A stretch of DNA of 30,981 nt from DASYTH01 sp035712165 (GCF_035712165.1 NZ_DASTBH010000075.1:1-30981); one strand, 5' to 3'. Positions 14,960 to 24,894 are shown, counted from the stretch's first letter. The notes: generated from the sequence alone by a model not told the origin. Made by a program: numbers and translations.

Positions 14960-16327
14960 CTAGTCCTCCGTAGCCAGAAACACGTTCTTCGTCTCGGTGA
15001 ACGCGGCCAGGGCGTCCGGCCCGAGCTCGCGGCCGAGACCGGACTGTTTGACCCCGCCGAACGGGGTCCAGTACCGCACCGACGAGTGCGAGTTCACCGA
15101 CAGGTTCCCCGCCTCGACCGCGCGGGCCACCCGCAGCGCCCGGCCGACGTCCCGGGTCCAGATCGAGCCGGACAGGCCGTACTCGGTGGCGTTGGCCATC
15201 CGGATCGCGTCGGCCTCGTCGTCGAAGGCCTGCACGGTGACCACCGGGCCGAAGATCTCCTCCACCACCGTGCGGTCGGCCGGCGAGGACGGCAGCAGAA
15301 CCGTTGGCGGGAACCAGAACCCGGGCCCGTCCGGAGCGTGGCCGCGGAAGGCCACCGGGGCGTCGTCCGGCACGTAGGCGGCCACGCTGGACCGGTGCGC
15401 CGCCGAGATCAGCGGACCCATCTCGGTCTTCTCGTCGGCCGGGTCACCGACGACGACCCCGCGCACGGCCGGCTCCAGCAGCTCCAGGAACCGGTCGAAC
15501 ACGTTGCGCTGCACCAGGATCCGGGACCGGGCGCAGCAGTCCTGGCCGGCGTTGTCGAACACGCCGTAGGGCGCGGACGCGGCGGCCCGCTCCAGATCGG
15601 CGTCGGCGAAGACGATGTTGGCGTTCTTGCCGCCCAGCTCCAGGGTCAACCGCTTCACCTGGTCCGCGCACCCGGCCATGATCCGCTTGCCGACCTCGGT
15701 CGAACCGGTGAACACGATCTTCCGCACCGCCGGATGCTCGACGAACCGTTGACCCACAACGGATCCCTTGCCGGGCAGCACCTGGAACACGTCGGCCGGC
15801 AGCCCGGCCGACCGGGCAAGTTCGGCCAGCCGCAGTGCGGTCAGCGGGGTGAGCTCGGCCGGTTTGAGCACCACGGTGTTACCGGCGGCCAGCGCCGGCG
15901 CGAAGCCCCAGCCGGCGATCGGCATCGGGAAGTTCCACGGCACGATCACCCCGACCACGCCGAGCGGCTCGGCGAAGGTGATGTCCACGCCGCCGGGCGC
16001 CGGGATCTGCCGGCCGAACAACCGTTCCGGCGCGGCCGCGTAGTAGTGCAGGACGTCGGCGACGTTGCCGGCCTCCCAGCGAGCGTTGCCGATGGTGTGC
16101 CCGGAGTTGGCCACCTCCAGGCGGGCCAGGTTCTCCTGGTCGGCGCGCACCGCCTCGGCGAACGCGCGCAGCAGCCGGGCCCGCTCGCCCGGGGCGACCG
16201 CGCGCCACGCCGGCCCGGCGGCCACGGCCCGCCCGATCGCCGCGTCGGTCTGCTCCGCCGAGGTCAGCTCGACCGTCTCGACCACCTGCTCGGTGGCCGG
16301 GTTGATCACGTCGAAGGTGGCCGTCAT
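14960..16327 (-). CDS. NAD(P)-dependent aldehyde dehydrogenase (PuuC/gamma-glutamyl-aldehyde type candidate)
   Basis: This 455-residue aldehyde dehydrogenase has VPWNFPMPIAGWGFAPALAA with the structural Asn, the FTGSTEVGK nucleotide loop, the general-base Glu in LTLELGGKNANIV and the nucleophile Cys in GQDCCARSR. EEIFGPVV and the C-terminal PFGGVKQSGLGRE complete it. It is somewhat shorter than the common about 480-500 residues, mainly at the N-terminus. The ATG overlaps the upstream amidotransferase stop by 4 nt (ATGA). By context it would oxidise a gamma-glutamylated amino-aldehyde (as PuuC does in the Puu pathway) or the aldehyde from another amine. The exact substrate is inference. Confidence 0.93.
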   Translation of the reverse strand: MTATFDVINPATEQVVETVELTSAEQTDAAIGRAVAAGPAWRAVAPGERARLLRAFAEAVRADQENLARLEVANSGHTIGNARWEAGNVADVLHYYAAAPERLFGRQIPAPGGVDITFAEPLGVVGVIVPWNFPMPIAGWGFAPALAAGNTVVLKPAELTPLTALRLAELARSAGLPADVFQVLPGKGSVVGQRFVEHPAVRKIVFTGSTEVGKRIMAGCADQVKRLTLELGGKNANIVFADADLERAAASAPYGVFDNAGQDCCARSRILVQRNVFDRFLELLEPAVRGVVVGDPADEKTEMGPLISAAHRSSVAAYVPDDAPVAFRGHAPDGPGFWFPPTVLLPSSPADRTVVEEIFGPVVTVQAFDDEADAIRMANATEYGLSGSIWTRDVGRALRVARAVEAGNLSVNSHSSVRYWTPFGGVKQSGLGRELGPDALAAFTETKNVFLATED

Positions 16328-17208
16328 GCCCGCTCCCGGGCCGCGCGAACCAACGCCTCGAACAACCGGATGTCCGTGGTGTCCTCCTCCGGATGCCATT
16401 GGATTCCCATCGCGAAGGGCGCTGCCGGCAGTTCGACCGCCTCGACCGACCCGTCGGGCGCCCACGCCACCGGGACCAGACCGGCGCCCAGCGCGTCGAG
16501 GCCCTGATGATGGTGGCACGCCACCTCCACCTCGTGCCCGAGGTATCCGGCCAGCCGGCTGTCCGGCGCGATCTTCACCGGCACCCGGCCGAACACACCT
16601 GGCGCGGGCAGGTGGGCGGTGTGACCCAGCCGGTCCGGCAGATGCTGGTGCAGGGTGCCGCCGAGGCCGACGTTGAGAATCTGCATGCCCCGGCACACGC
16701 CCAGCAGCGGAATGCCGGTACGCAGCGCCACGTCGAGCAACGCCAGCTCGGTGGCGTCCCGCTCGGCCCGGGGCCGGCCGGTCTCCGGGTGCGGCGGCCG
16801 GTCGTAGCCGGCCGGATCGAGGTCCGGACCACCCGCCAGCACCAGAGCGTCCAACCGGGACACCGCCGTGGCGCTCCACGAGCCGACCGGCGGCAGCAAC
16901 ACGGGGGTGCCGCCGGCGGCGACCACGCAGTCCAGGTAGCCCCGGCCGAGCACGGCCGCCGGGATGTCCCACACCCCGAACCGGGTCTGCTCCAGGTAGC
17001 AGGCGATTCCGATGAGCGGCCTGGAAACGGCTCCGTCAGCGTTCCGACCAGGGTGACCAGCTGCGCGCGCCCCCGGCCGAAGGCCCGGATTCGTGGCGGC
17101 AGGCCACCGACGTGCCAGACCGGCGGGCCGCGGCAACCATGGCCTGCCCCGCGGATCCGATCGCGCGCGCCCAATCAAGCGCGGAACCTCAGAGCCGCTC
17201 GAACCCAC
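16324..17208 (-). CDS. Class I glutamine amidotransferase-type gamma-glutamyl hydrolase (PuuD-like)
   Basis: The recognisable domain begins at RPLIGIACYLEQTRFGVWD, about residue 63 of this reading. It contains DALVLAGGPDLDPAGY, the nucleophile Cys in GVCRGMQILNVGLGG, the family HHHQG region and the catalytic His-Glu in IQWHPEED. PuuD-type enzymes release glutamate from gamma-glutamyl-GABA or related amides, the last step of gamma-glutamylated amine breakdown. The start is uncertain. No in-frame ATG or GTG exists near the conserved N-terminus, and the only GTG (17208) lies inside the end of the ligase gene, giving a 62-residue Arg/Pro/Gly-rich extension. That GTG does have GGGAG 7 nt upstream. 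A TTG or non-standard start, or a sequence error, is possible. The stop overlaps the aldehyde dehydrogenase start. Confidence 0.88.
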   Translation of the reverse strand: MGSSGSEVPRLIGRARSDPRGRPWLPRPAGLARRWPAATNPGLRPGARAAGHPGRNADGAVSRPLIGIACYLEQTRFGVWDIPAAVLGRGYLDCVVAAGGTPVLLPPVGSWSATAVSRLDALVLAGGPDLDPAGYDRPPHPETGRPRAERDATELALLDVALRTGIPLLGVCRGMQILNVGLGGTLHQHLPDRLGHTAHLPAPGVFGRVPVKIAPDSRLAGYLGHEVEVACHHHQGLDALGAGLVPVAWAPDGSVEAVELPAAPFAMGIQWHPEEDTTDIRLFEALVRAARERA

Positions 17209-18556
17209 GAACCTTCTCCCAGTCGGTCACGGCCGCGTCGAAGGCCGCCATCTCGACCCGCGCGTTGTTCAGGTAGTGCTCCACCACCTCGTCGCCGAAG
17301 GCCGCCCGGGCCAGCTTGCTCTCGGCGAGCAGCGCCGCCGCCTCGCGCATGGTGGCGGGCACCTGCGGCCGGTCGCCGTGCTGGTAGGCGTTGCCGACCA
17401 GCTCGGGCTCCAGCGCCAGGTCCTCCCGGATGCCGTGCAGCCCGGCGGCGATCAGCGCGGCCACCGCCAGGTAGGGGTTGACGTCGCCGCCGGCCACCCG
17501 GTTCTCCATCCGCAGCGAGTCGCCGTGGCCGACCACGCGCAGCGCGCAGGTCCGGTTGTCCCGGCCCCAGGCGATCGTGGTCGGCGCGAAGCTGCCGGCG
17601 ACGAACCGCTTGTAGGAGTTGATGTTCGGCGCGAAGAAGTAGGTCAGCTCGCGGGTGCAGGCCAGCTGTCCGGCCAGGAACCGCTCCATCACCGGAGCGA
17701 AGCCGTTCGGGCCGTCGCCGGGAAAGGCCGGTGTGCCGTCGGTGCCGCGCAGGCTGATGTGGATGTGGCAGGAGTTGCCCTCCCGCTCGTTGTACTTGGC
17801 CATGAAGGTCAGGCTCTTGCCGTGCCGGGCGGCGATCTCCTTGGCCCCGGTCTTGTAGATGCTGTGGTTGTCGCAGGTGGTCAGCGCGTCGGCGTAGCGG
17901 AAGGCGATCTCGTGCTGTCCCGGGTTGCACTCGCCCTTGGCCGACTCCACGTACATCCCGGCGCCGGACATCCCGTTGCGGATGTCGCGCAGCAGCGGCT
18001 CGAGCCGGCCGGTGCCGATCATCGAGTAGTCCACGTTGTACTGGTTGGCCGGGCTGAGGTCGCGGTAGCCGGACCGCCAGGCCTCCTCGTAGGAGTCGTC
18101 GAAGACGATGAACTCCAGTTCGGTGCCCACGAACGCGGCCAGGTTGTGCTCGGCCAGCCGGTCGAGCTGGCGGCGCAGGATCTGGCGGGGCGAAGCCGGC
18201 ACCGGCGAGCCGTCGAGCCACTCGATGTCGGCCAGCACCAGCGCGGTGCCCTCGTGCCACGGCACCCGGCGCAGCGTGGACAGATCCGGCCGCAGGACGA
18301 AGTCGCCGTAACCGCGGTCCCATGAGGACATCCGGTAGCCGCCGACGGTGTTCATCTCGACGTCCACCGCGAGCAGGTAGTTGCATGCCTCGGCGGCATG
18401 CGGAACCACCTCGTTGAGGAAGTACTCGGCGCCGCATCGCTTGCCCTGCAACCGACCCTGCATGTCGGTGAGCGCCACCAGCACCGTGTCGATCTCCCCC
18501 GCGTCCACCAGCCCGCGAAGCCGGTCGAGGGTGAGTAAGCCTTCGCTGTGCCGCAC
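17189..18556 (-). CDS. Glutamine-synthetase-like ligase (gamma-glutamyl-amine synthetase candidate)
   Basis: This 455-residue GlnA-family ligase has the N-terminal beta-grasp (DTVLVALTDMQGRLQGKR), the metal-binding Glu motif VGTELEFIVF, ESAKGECNPGQHEIAF, the ATP-site box KYNEREGNSCHIHISL and RMENRVAGGDVNPYLAVAAL. It lacks the adenylylation-site region typical of GlnA1. Together with PuuD-like, aldehyde dehydrogenase and permease genes this suggests gamma-glutamylation of an amine, polyamine or ethanolamine rather than ammonia (PuuA or Streptomyces GlnA3/GlnA4 role). The substrate is not determined. The GTG at 18556 is chosen because AGGAGG lies about 9 nt upstream and it matches the family N-terminus; a longer frame to 18694 overlaps the divergent promoter. 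Codon 7 is the rare TTA (18536-18538). It is the first gene of the operon. Confidence 0.93.
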   Translation of the reverse strand: MRHSEGLLTLDRLRGLVDAGEIDTVLVALTDMQGRLQGKRCGAEYFLNEVVPHAAEACNYLLAVDVEMNTVGGYRMSSWDRGYGDFVLRPDLSTLRRVPWHEGTALVLADIEWLDGSPVPASPRQILRRQLDRLAEHNLAAFVGTELEFIVFDDSYEEAWRSGYRDLSPANQYNVDYSMIGTGRLEPLLRDIRNGMSGAGMYVESAKGECNPGQHEIAFRYADALTTCDNHSIYKTGAKEIAARHGKSLTFMAKYNEREGNSCHIHISLRGTDGTPAFPGDGPNGFAPVMERFLAGQLACTRELTYFFAPNINSYKRFVAGSFAPTTIAWGRDNRTCALRVVGHGDSLRMENRVAGGDVNPYLAVAALIAAGLHGIREDLALEPELVGNAYQHGDRPQVPATMREAAALLAESKLARAAFGDEVVEHYLNNARVEMAAFDAAVTDWEKVRGFERL

Positions 18557-18570
18557 TTCGGACTCCCTCC

Positions 18571-18600
18571 TTGACACGACGGGGTGGCGAGGATCACCCT
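18571..18600 (+). promoter_or_regulatory. Candidate promoter of the APC permease
   Basis: A perfect TTGACA (18571-18576) is followed, after 18 bp, by CACCCT (18595-18600), a weak -10. This predicts a leader of about 45 nt before the GTG at 18652. It lies in the 95-bp gap between the divergent ligase and permease genes. Confidence 0.4.
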
Positions 18601-18625
18601 CTACCGAAACTAAAGGACTGATCCT
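18590..18625. promoter_or_regulatory. 7-bp inverted repeat, candidate FadR-type operator
   Basis: AGGATCA (18590-18596) and TGATCCT (18619-18625) form a perfect inverted repeat separated by 22 bp. It overlaps the predicted permease -10 and lies upstream of the ligase. Its position suits binding by the regulator encoded at the operon's end. It does not match the short TGGTNNNACCA-like consensus often quoted for FadR-subfamily sites. Confidence 0.3.
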
Positions 18626-18651
18626 AGCCCATTGGGAGCGAGGAGGCAGCC

Positions 18652-20190
18652 GTGCCGAAGGAAAGCCCGCAGACCGAGGCCAAGACTCCCCCACCGGACT
18701 CCGACGAGAAACGCCTGCACGAACTCGGCTACGCGCAGGAGTTACTTCGCCGGATGTCCGGCTTCTCGAACTTCGCGGTCTCCTTCACGATCATCTCGAT
18801 CCTGTCCGGCTGCCTGACCCTCTACGGGTTCGGCATGAACACCGGCGGCCCGGTGATGATCGTCTGGGGCTGGCCGATCGTCGGTCTGATGACCCTCCTC
18901 GTGGGCCTGGCGATGGCCGAGGTGTGCTCCAGCTACCCGACCGCGGGCGGGCTGTACTACTGGGCGGCCAAACTCGCGCCCAGCCACGGACCCGCCTGGT
19001 CCTGGTTCACCGGCTGGTTCAACTTCCTCGGCCAGGTGGCGGTCACCGCCGGCATCGACTTCGGCGCGGCGTTCTTCCTCAACGCCTTCCTGGACCTGCA
19101 GTTCGGCTTCACCGCCACCCCGGGCCACACGATCCTGCTGTTCGGGATCATCCTGGTGGTGCACGGGCTGCTGAACACCTTCGGCGTGCAGTTGGTGGCC
19201 CGGCTCAACGACATCAGCGTGTGGTGGCACGTGTTCGGCGTGCTGATCATCGTCGGCGCGCTGGTGTTCCTGCCGGACAAGCACCAGTCCGCCTCGTTCG
19301 TGTTCGGCGAGTTCGTCAACAACACCGGCTGGGCGTCCGGCTTCTACGTGGCGCTGCTCGGCCTGCTGCTGGCCCAGTACACGTTCACCGGCTACGACGC
19401 CAGCGCGCACATGACCGAGGAGACGCACGACGCCGCCCGGTCCGGACCGCGCGGCATCGTCATGTCGATCGTGGCGTCGCTGGCCGCCGGCTGGGTGCTG
19501 CTGATCGGCCTGACCTTCGCCATCCAGGACTACGAGAGCGAGGTCGCCTCGGCCACGCCGCCGGCCCAGATCTTCATCGACGCGATCGGCGTGACCGGCG
19601 GGAAGCTGTTGCTGCTCATCGTGATCGGCGCCCAGCTGTTCTGCGGGATGTCCTCGGTCACCGCGAACTCCCGGATGATCTACGCGTTCTCCCGGGACGG
19701 CGCGCTGCCGTACTCGTCGTTCTGGCACCGGGTGAACAAGCGCACCCGCACCCCGACCAACGCGGTGTGGCTGGCCGCCGCCGGAGCGTTCGTGCTCGGC
19801 CTGCCCTACCTGTGGAACACCACCGCCTACGCCGCGGTCACCTCGATCGCCGTCATCGGCCTCTACATCGCCTACGTGCTGCCGACCTTCCTGCGCCTGC
19901 ACAAGGGTGAGGAGTTCCAGCGCGGCCCGTGGCACCTCGGCCGGTGGAGCCGGCTGGTCGGCACCATCGCGGTGATCTGGGTGTGCTTCATCGCCGTGCT
20001 GTTCATGCTCCCCCAGGTCAGCCCGGTCACCGCGAAGACGTTCAACTACACGCCGGTGGCGGTGCTGGTCGTGCTCGGCTTCGCCGGTATCTGGTGGCTG
20101 GTCTCGGCCCGCAAGTGGTTCACCGGCCCCAAGGTGCAGGGCACCGACGAGGAACTGGCCGCGATCGAACGCGACCTCGGGAGCGTCTAA
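18652..20190 (+). CDS. APC-superfamily amino acid/GABA/choline-type permease
   Basis: This 512-residue permease has about 12 hydrophobic segments after a 45-residue charged N-terminus. The first membrane region starts at FSNFAVSFTIISILSGCLTL with the following conserved GGPV. GGLYYWAA and the box FTGYDASAHMTEETHDA are typical of the amino acid/choline transporter subfamily that includes GABA permeases. The GTG at 18652 has AGGAGG 5 nt upstream. It is divergent from the ligase-led operon and probably imports the amine that the operon degrades; GABA, a polyamine or choline/ethanolamine-like substrates are all possible. Codon 31 is the rare TTA (18742-18744), mirroring the TTA near the start of the divergent ligase. 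It converges with the Nudix gene, leaving 15 bp between stops. Confidence 0.92.
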   Translation: MPKESPQTEAKTPPPDSDEKRLHELGYAQELLRRMSGFSNFAVSFTIISILSGCLTLYGFGMNTGGPVMIVWGWPIVGLMTLLVGLAMAEVCSSYPTAGGLYYWAAKLAPSHGPAWSWFTGWFNFLGQVAVTAGIDFGAAFFLNAFLDLQFGFTATPGHTILLFGIILVVHGLLNTFGVQLVARLNDISVWWHVFGVLIIVGALVFLPDKHQSASFVFGEFVNNTGWASGFYVALLGLLLAQYTFTGYDASAHMTEETHDAARSGPRGIVMSIVASLAAGWVLLIGLTFAIQDYESEVASATPPAQIFIDAIGVTGGKLLLLIVIGAQLFCGMSSVTANSRMIYAFSRDGALPYSSFWHRVNKRTRTPTNAVWLAAAGAFVLGLPYLWNTTAYAAVTSIAVIGLYIAYVLPTFLRLHKGEEFQRGPWHLGRWSRLVGTIAVIWVCFIAVLFMLPQVSPVTAKTFNYTPVAVLVVLGFAGIWWLVSARKWFTGPKVQGTDEELAAIERDLGSV

Positions 20191-20205
20191 CTCACGCGCC
20201 GACCC

Positions 20206-20837
20206 CTACTGCTCCCTGGCGGCGAACCGGGTCGACCGGTCCCGCCAGGGAGACTCGGGCGGCCGGGGCTGGGTGAGCCCGGACCGGACGACGTGGGCGG
20301 CGAGCAGGCCGGCCACCGACGCCGCGTTGACGATCTCACCGGCCAGGGTCATCCGGACCGACTCGTCCAGCGACACCCAGCGCTGGGTCAGGTCGGCCTC
20401 CTCCTCGCCCATGATCTCCCGGTCCACCTCGGACAGTCCGGTGGCCAGGTAGACCCGGGTGGCCTCGTCGGTGAAACCCGGCGAGACGGCCACGTCCACC
20501 AGCACCGACCAGTGCTCGGCGGCCAGCCCGACCTCCTCGGCCAGTTCCCGCTTCGCGGTCTGCAGCGGGTCCTCCCCGGCGTGGTCGATCAGCCCGGCCG
20601 GCAGCTCCCAGATCCGCCGGCCGAGCGGGTGCCGGTACTGGCGGATCAGCATCACGTTGTCCCGCTCGTCGACGGCCACCACCGCCACCGCCGGCAGGTG
20701 CTCGACCACCTCCCGGTTCGCGGTGCCGCCGCCCGGCATGGCGACCTCGTCCAGCCGCAGCGCCAGGATTCGTCCGACGTGGATGTCCCGGGTGGACACC
20801 ACGTCGAACGCGTGCCGTGCGGCGTCCGCCTCGTCGC

Positions 20838-20841
<4 letters not shown>
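20206..20841 (-). CDS. ADP-ribose pyrophosphatase-type Nudix hydrolase
   Basis: This 211-residue Nudix hydrolase has WELPAGLIDHAGEDPLQTAK then RELAEEVGL, the Nudix box with all metal-binding Glu residues. One extra residue lies between the first Gly and Glu, as recalled for M. tuberculosis Rv1700. The N-terminal VGRILALRLDEV and LIRQYRHPLGRR fit ADP-ribose pyrophosphatases, which split ADP-ribose into AMP and ribose 5-phosphate. The GTG overlaps the pyrG stop by 4 nt (GTGA), so the two are translationally coupled. In mycobacteria the next gene would be xerD; here the amine-catabolic block intervenes. The C-terminal about 20 residues (PRPPESPWRDRSTRF) look disordered. Confidence 0.93.
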
Positions 20842-22541
<1,700 letters not shown>

Positions 22542-22577
22542 AGGGGCTCCCCGTGGCGTAACCATCTGACCATGCCT

Positions 22578-22598
22578 GGCGCCGCCCCCGGCGGCGCC
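22578..22598 (-). other. Perfect 9-bp hairpin in the pyrG leader
   Basis: The arms GGCGCCGCC and GGCGGCGCC with a 3-nt loop form a very stable stem 37 nt before the TTG start of pyrG (13 nt before the alternative ATG). A second smaller hairpin (GCGGG-GCTT-CCCGC on the plus strand, about 22606-22619) precedes it in the transcript. No T-tract follows, so it is not a classical terminator. It could be an attenuator-like or mRNA-stabilising structure. Confidence 0.45.
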
Positions 22599-22689
22599 GT
22601 TCTTAGCGGGGCTTCCCGCCAGGCGTTCCACGGGATTCCACCGTATCACCTGGCCAGCGGGTCGGAATTTCGACACGCCGGGCGGAGGC

Positions 22690-23631
22690 TCAGCCCGTGG
22701 TCAGGCCCGGGGCGAGTGCCTGGGCGTTGCCGGCGACGCCGTACCGGCCGGACCGCTCGTCCAACTGCTCGCGCAGCGCGAGCAGGGTGACGATCCGGCC
22801 GGCCGGAGTGTTCACGTTGTCCACTGTGGACAGGATCTGCGCGACCGAGGTGTCCGCCCGGGCCAGGCCGACCGCGCCGGAGCCGCCGGCCGTGCCGACC
22901 GGGCCGGTCAGCACCGCGCCGGCTCCCGACCGGTCCACCTGCGCCGCGAACCGGGCGAGGGTGGCGGACCGGTCCGGCCCGTCGTCGCCCGCCGGGGCCG
23001 CCCCGATCAGCACGATCGCCAGCTGGGCCGGCGCGAAGCCGTCTGCGACCTGCAGGAACCCGCCGTCGGCCAGCGCGGTCAGGGCCGCGGCCGACTCCGG
23101 CGCGGAGGCCTGCGGCTTGTTGTCGGACTTGCGGATCAGCAGCAGCGGGCCGAGCAGACCGCCGGCCAGGCTGCCCGGGTCGGACACGGTCGGCAGCTGC
23201 ACCCCGGCCGGCAGGGACCGGGTGACGATCTCCTTGAGCTCGTCACTGCGCCGCGGATCGGTGAACGCCTCGGTCAGCTCCAGCTCCCCGGCCACGGTCG
23301 CGCCGGCCGCGCTGATCAGGACCTTCAGCGCGTCCCGGTCGTCCGGGTCGGCGTCGGCCGTGGTGACCAGCGCGATGGTGCGTCCGGTCAGCTGCCCGCG
23401 CACCGCGAGCGGGCCGATGGTGCTGGCGAACGAGTCCGCCTCGGCCAGCCGCACCGACAGCGAGTCGCCACGCTGCTCCAGGTCGGACACCTGCCCGATC
23501 AGGTTGTCGTTCTCCCGGCTCAGCCCGCCGAGCAGCTCCCGGCTCAGCGTGCTCGAACCGAGCAGCACCCCGACGGCCAGGGCCAGCAGCACCGCCGAGA
23601 TCGAGATCAGGTGGTAGCGGATCGAGATCAC
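22690..23631 (-). CDS. SteB/MctB-family envelope protein (copper transporter family by name)
   Basis: This 313-residue protein begins ISIRYHLISISAVLLALAVG, a membrane anchor at about 10-27. A coiled-coil-like segment follows (LSRENDNLIGQVSDLEQRG and RLAEAD, about 37-65), then an extracytoplasmic alpha/beta domain. It matches the family of M. tuberculosis Rv1698 (MctB) and Corynebacterium SteB. Two roles are reported for the family: copper export in mycobacteria, and, together with SteA, envelope or septum integrity in corynebacteria. No obvious Cys/Met metal cluster is visible, so the copper label is by family only. The GTG overlaps the steA stop by 4 nt, supporting a SteA-SteB complex. Confidence 0.88.
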   Translation of the reverse strand: MISIRYHLISISAVLLALAVGVLLGSSTLSRELLGGLSRENDNLIGQVSDLEQRGDSLSVRLAEADSFASTIGPLAVRGQLTGRTIALVTTADADPDDRDALKVLISAAGATVAGELELTEAFTDPRRSDELKEIVTRSLPAGVQLPTVSDPGSLAGGLLGPLLLIRKSDNKPQASAPESAAALTALADGGFLQVADGFAPAQLAIVLIGAAPAGDDGPDRSATLARFAAQVDRSGAGAVLTGPVGTAGGSGAVGLARADTSVAQILSTVDNVNTPAGRIVTLLALREQLDERSGRYGVAGNAQALAPGLTTG

Positions 23632-24812
23632 GAGAGCAGTCCCCCGGCCCGGCCGAGCAGCCCGTGCCAGGCCTGTCCGAACCAGTCGAGATAGGTGTCG
23701 CCGACACCCGACACGGCCAGCGCCACCACGACCGCGACCAGGGCGGCGACCAGCAGCAGCGCGACCACGGCGCCGGACACCCGGCTCGGGTGCAGCGCGG
23801 CCACCGCCCGGCCGTCGACCAGCCGGCTACCCAGCTTGAGCCTGGTCAGGAACGTGGAGGGGTTCGAGCCGGACCGGCCGCGGTCGAGGAACTCCGACAG
23901 CGTGGCGTGGAAGCCGACCGTGACCACGAGGCTGGCGCCGTGCGTGTCGGCCAGCAGCAGGGCGAGATCCTCGGCGTTGCCCGAGGCCGGGAACGTCACG
24001 GCGCCGATACCCAGGTCCTGGATCCGCTCCAGGCCGGGCGCGTGGCCGTCGGTGTGCGCCGGGATCACCACCTCGGCACCGCAGCGCAGCGTGTCGGTGG
24101 AGATCCGGTCCGGGTCGCCGACGATCACGTCCGGGCGGTAGCCCTGGGCCCGCAGGGCGTCGGCGGCCGTGTCGACGGCGACCAGCACCGGCCGCTGCTC
24201 GGCGAGGTAGCGCCGCAGGCGCTTGAACTCCTCGACATAGCCCTGGCCGGGCGCGACCACGAGCACCTGCCGGTGCGCCATCGGGACAGACAGGTCGGGC
24301 ACGCCGACCCCGTCCAGGATGAGCGTGCGCTCCCGGCGCAGGAACTCGATGGTGTTCGCCGAGAACGCCTCGAGCTGGGCGGACATACCCGCCTTGGCCT
24401 CCACCATGAGGTCGGCGACGCTCTCCTCGGTGTGCTGGCTGCCCCGGGCGAGTTCCCGGTCCATCGCGTAGACGACGCCTTCGTGCAGCCGGAGCTTCAT
24501 CCCTTCCTTGATCGTCCGCAGCGCCTCGACCCCCACGCCGTCGATCAGCACCACGCCGGCGGCCACCAGCATCGCCGGCCCGAGGTTGGGGAACCGGCCG
24601 GAGATCGACGGCGAGGCGTTGACCACCCCGGCGACCTCGGCCCGGATCAGCGCGTCCGCCGTCGCCCGGTCCACATCGACCTGGTCGAGCACGGCGACGT
24701 CGCCCGGGCCCACCCGCCGCAGCAGGGCCTCCGTGCGCCGGTCCACCCTGGCGATGCCGCTCGCCCCCGGCAGGTTCCGGTCGGTGCGGGGTAGGAGACC
24801 ACTGAGCTTCAT
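23628..24812 (-). CDS. steA: SteA-family cytokinesis protein with thiamine-pyrophosphokinase-like domain
   Basis: This 394-residue protein has an N-terminal domain with LPGASGIARVDRRTEALLRRV. A central domain resembles thiamine pyrophosphokinase (LVAVDTAADALRAQGYRPD, VIVGDPDRIS, FPASGNAEDLALLLAD). One membrane segment near the C-terminus (about 354-376, VVALLLVAALVAVVVALAVS) is followed by a short tail. In Corynebacterium SteA and SteB localise at the division site; M. tuberculosis has Rv1697. The ATG at 24812 has no Shine-Dalgarno; CACCAT lies 7 nt upstream, so a leaderless mRNA is possible. The 82-bp gap to recN suggests its own promoter. The catalytic competence of the kinase-like domain is unknown. 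Confidence 0.9.
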   Translation of the reverse strand: MKLSGLLPRTDRNLPGASGIARVDRRTEALLRRVGPGDVAVLDQVDVDRATADALIRAEVAGVVNASPSISGRFPNLGPAMLVAAGVVLIDGVGVEALRTIKEGMKLRLHEGVVYAMDRELARGSQHTEESVADLMVEAKAGMSAQLEAFSANTIEFLRRERTLILDGVGVPDLSVPMAHRQVLVVAPGQGYVEEFKRLRRYLAEQRPVLVAVDTAADALRAQGYRPDVIVGDPDRISTDTLRCGAEVVIPAHTDGHAPGLERIQDLGIGAVTFPASGNAEDLALLLADTHGASLVVTVGFHATLSEFLDRGRSGSNPSTFLTRLKLGSRLVDGRAVAALHPSRVSGAVVALLLVAALVAVVVALAVSGVGDTYLDWFGQAWHGLLGRAGGLLS

Positions 24813-24894
24813 GGGGCCGATGGTGACAAGCGGGCGCCCGATCCCCGGTGCGCCACGCCGAATGGCGGTATGTATTAGACCGAACGGGCCAATG

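Noticed and set aside
20191..20205. Possible shared terminator between the convergent permease and Nudix genes
   Set aside because: Only 15 bp separate the stops and no clear stem-loop was found.
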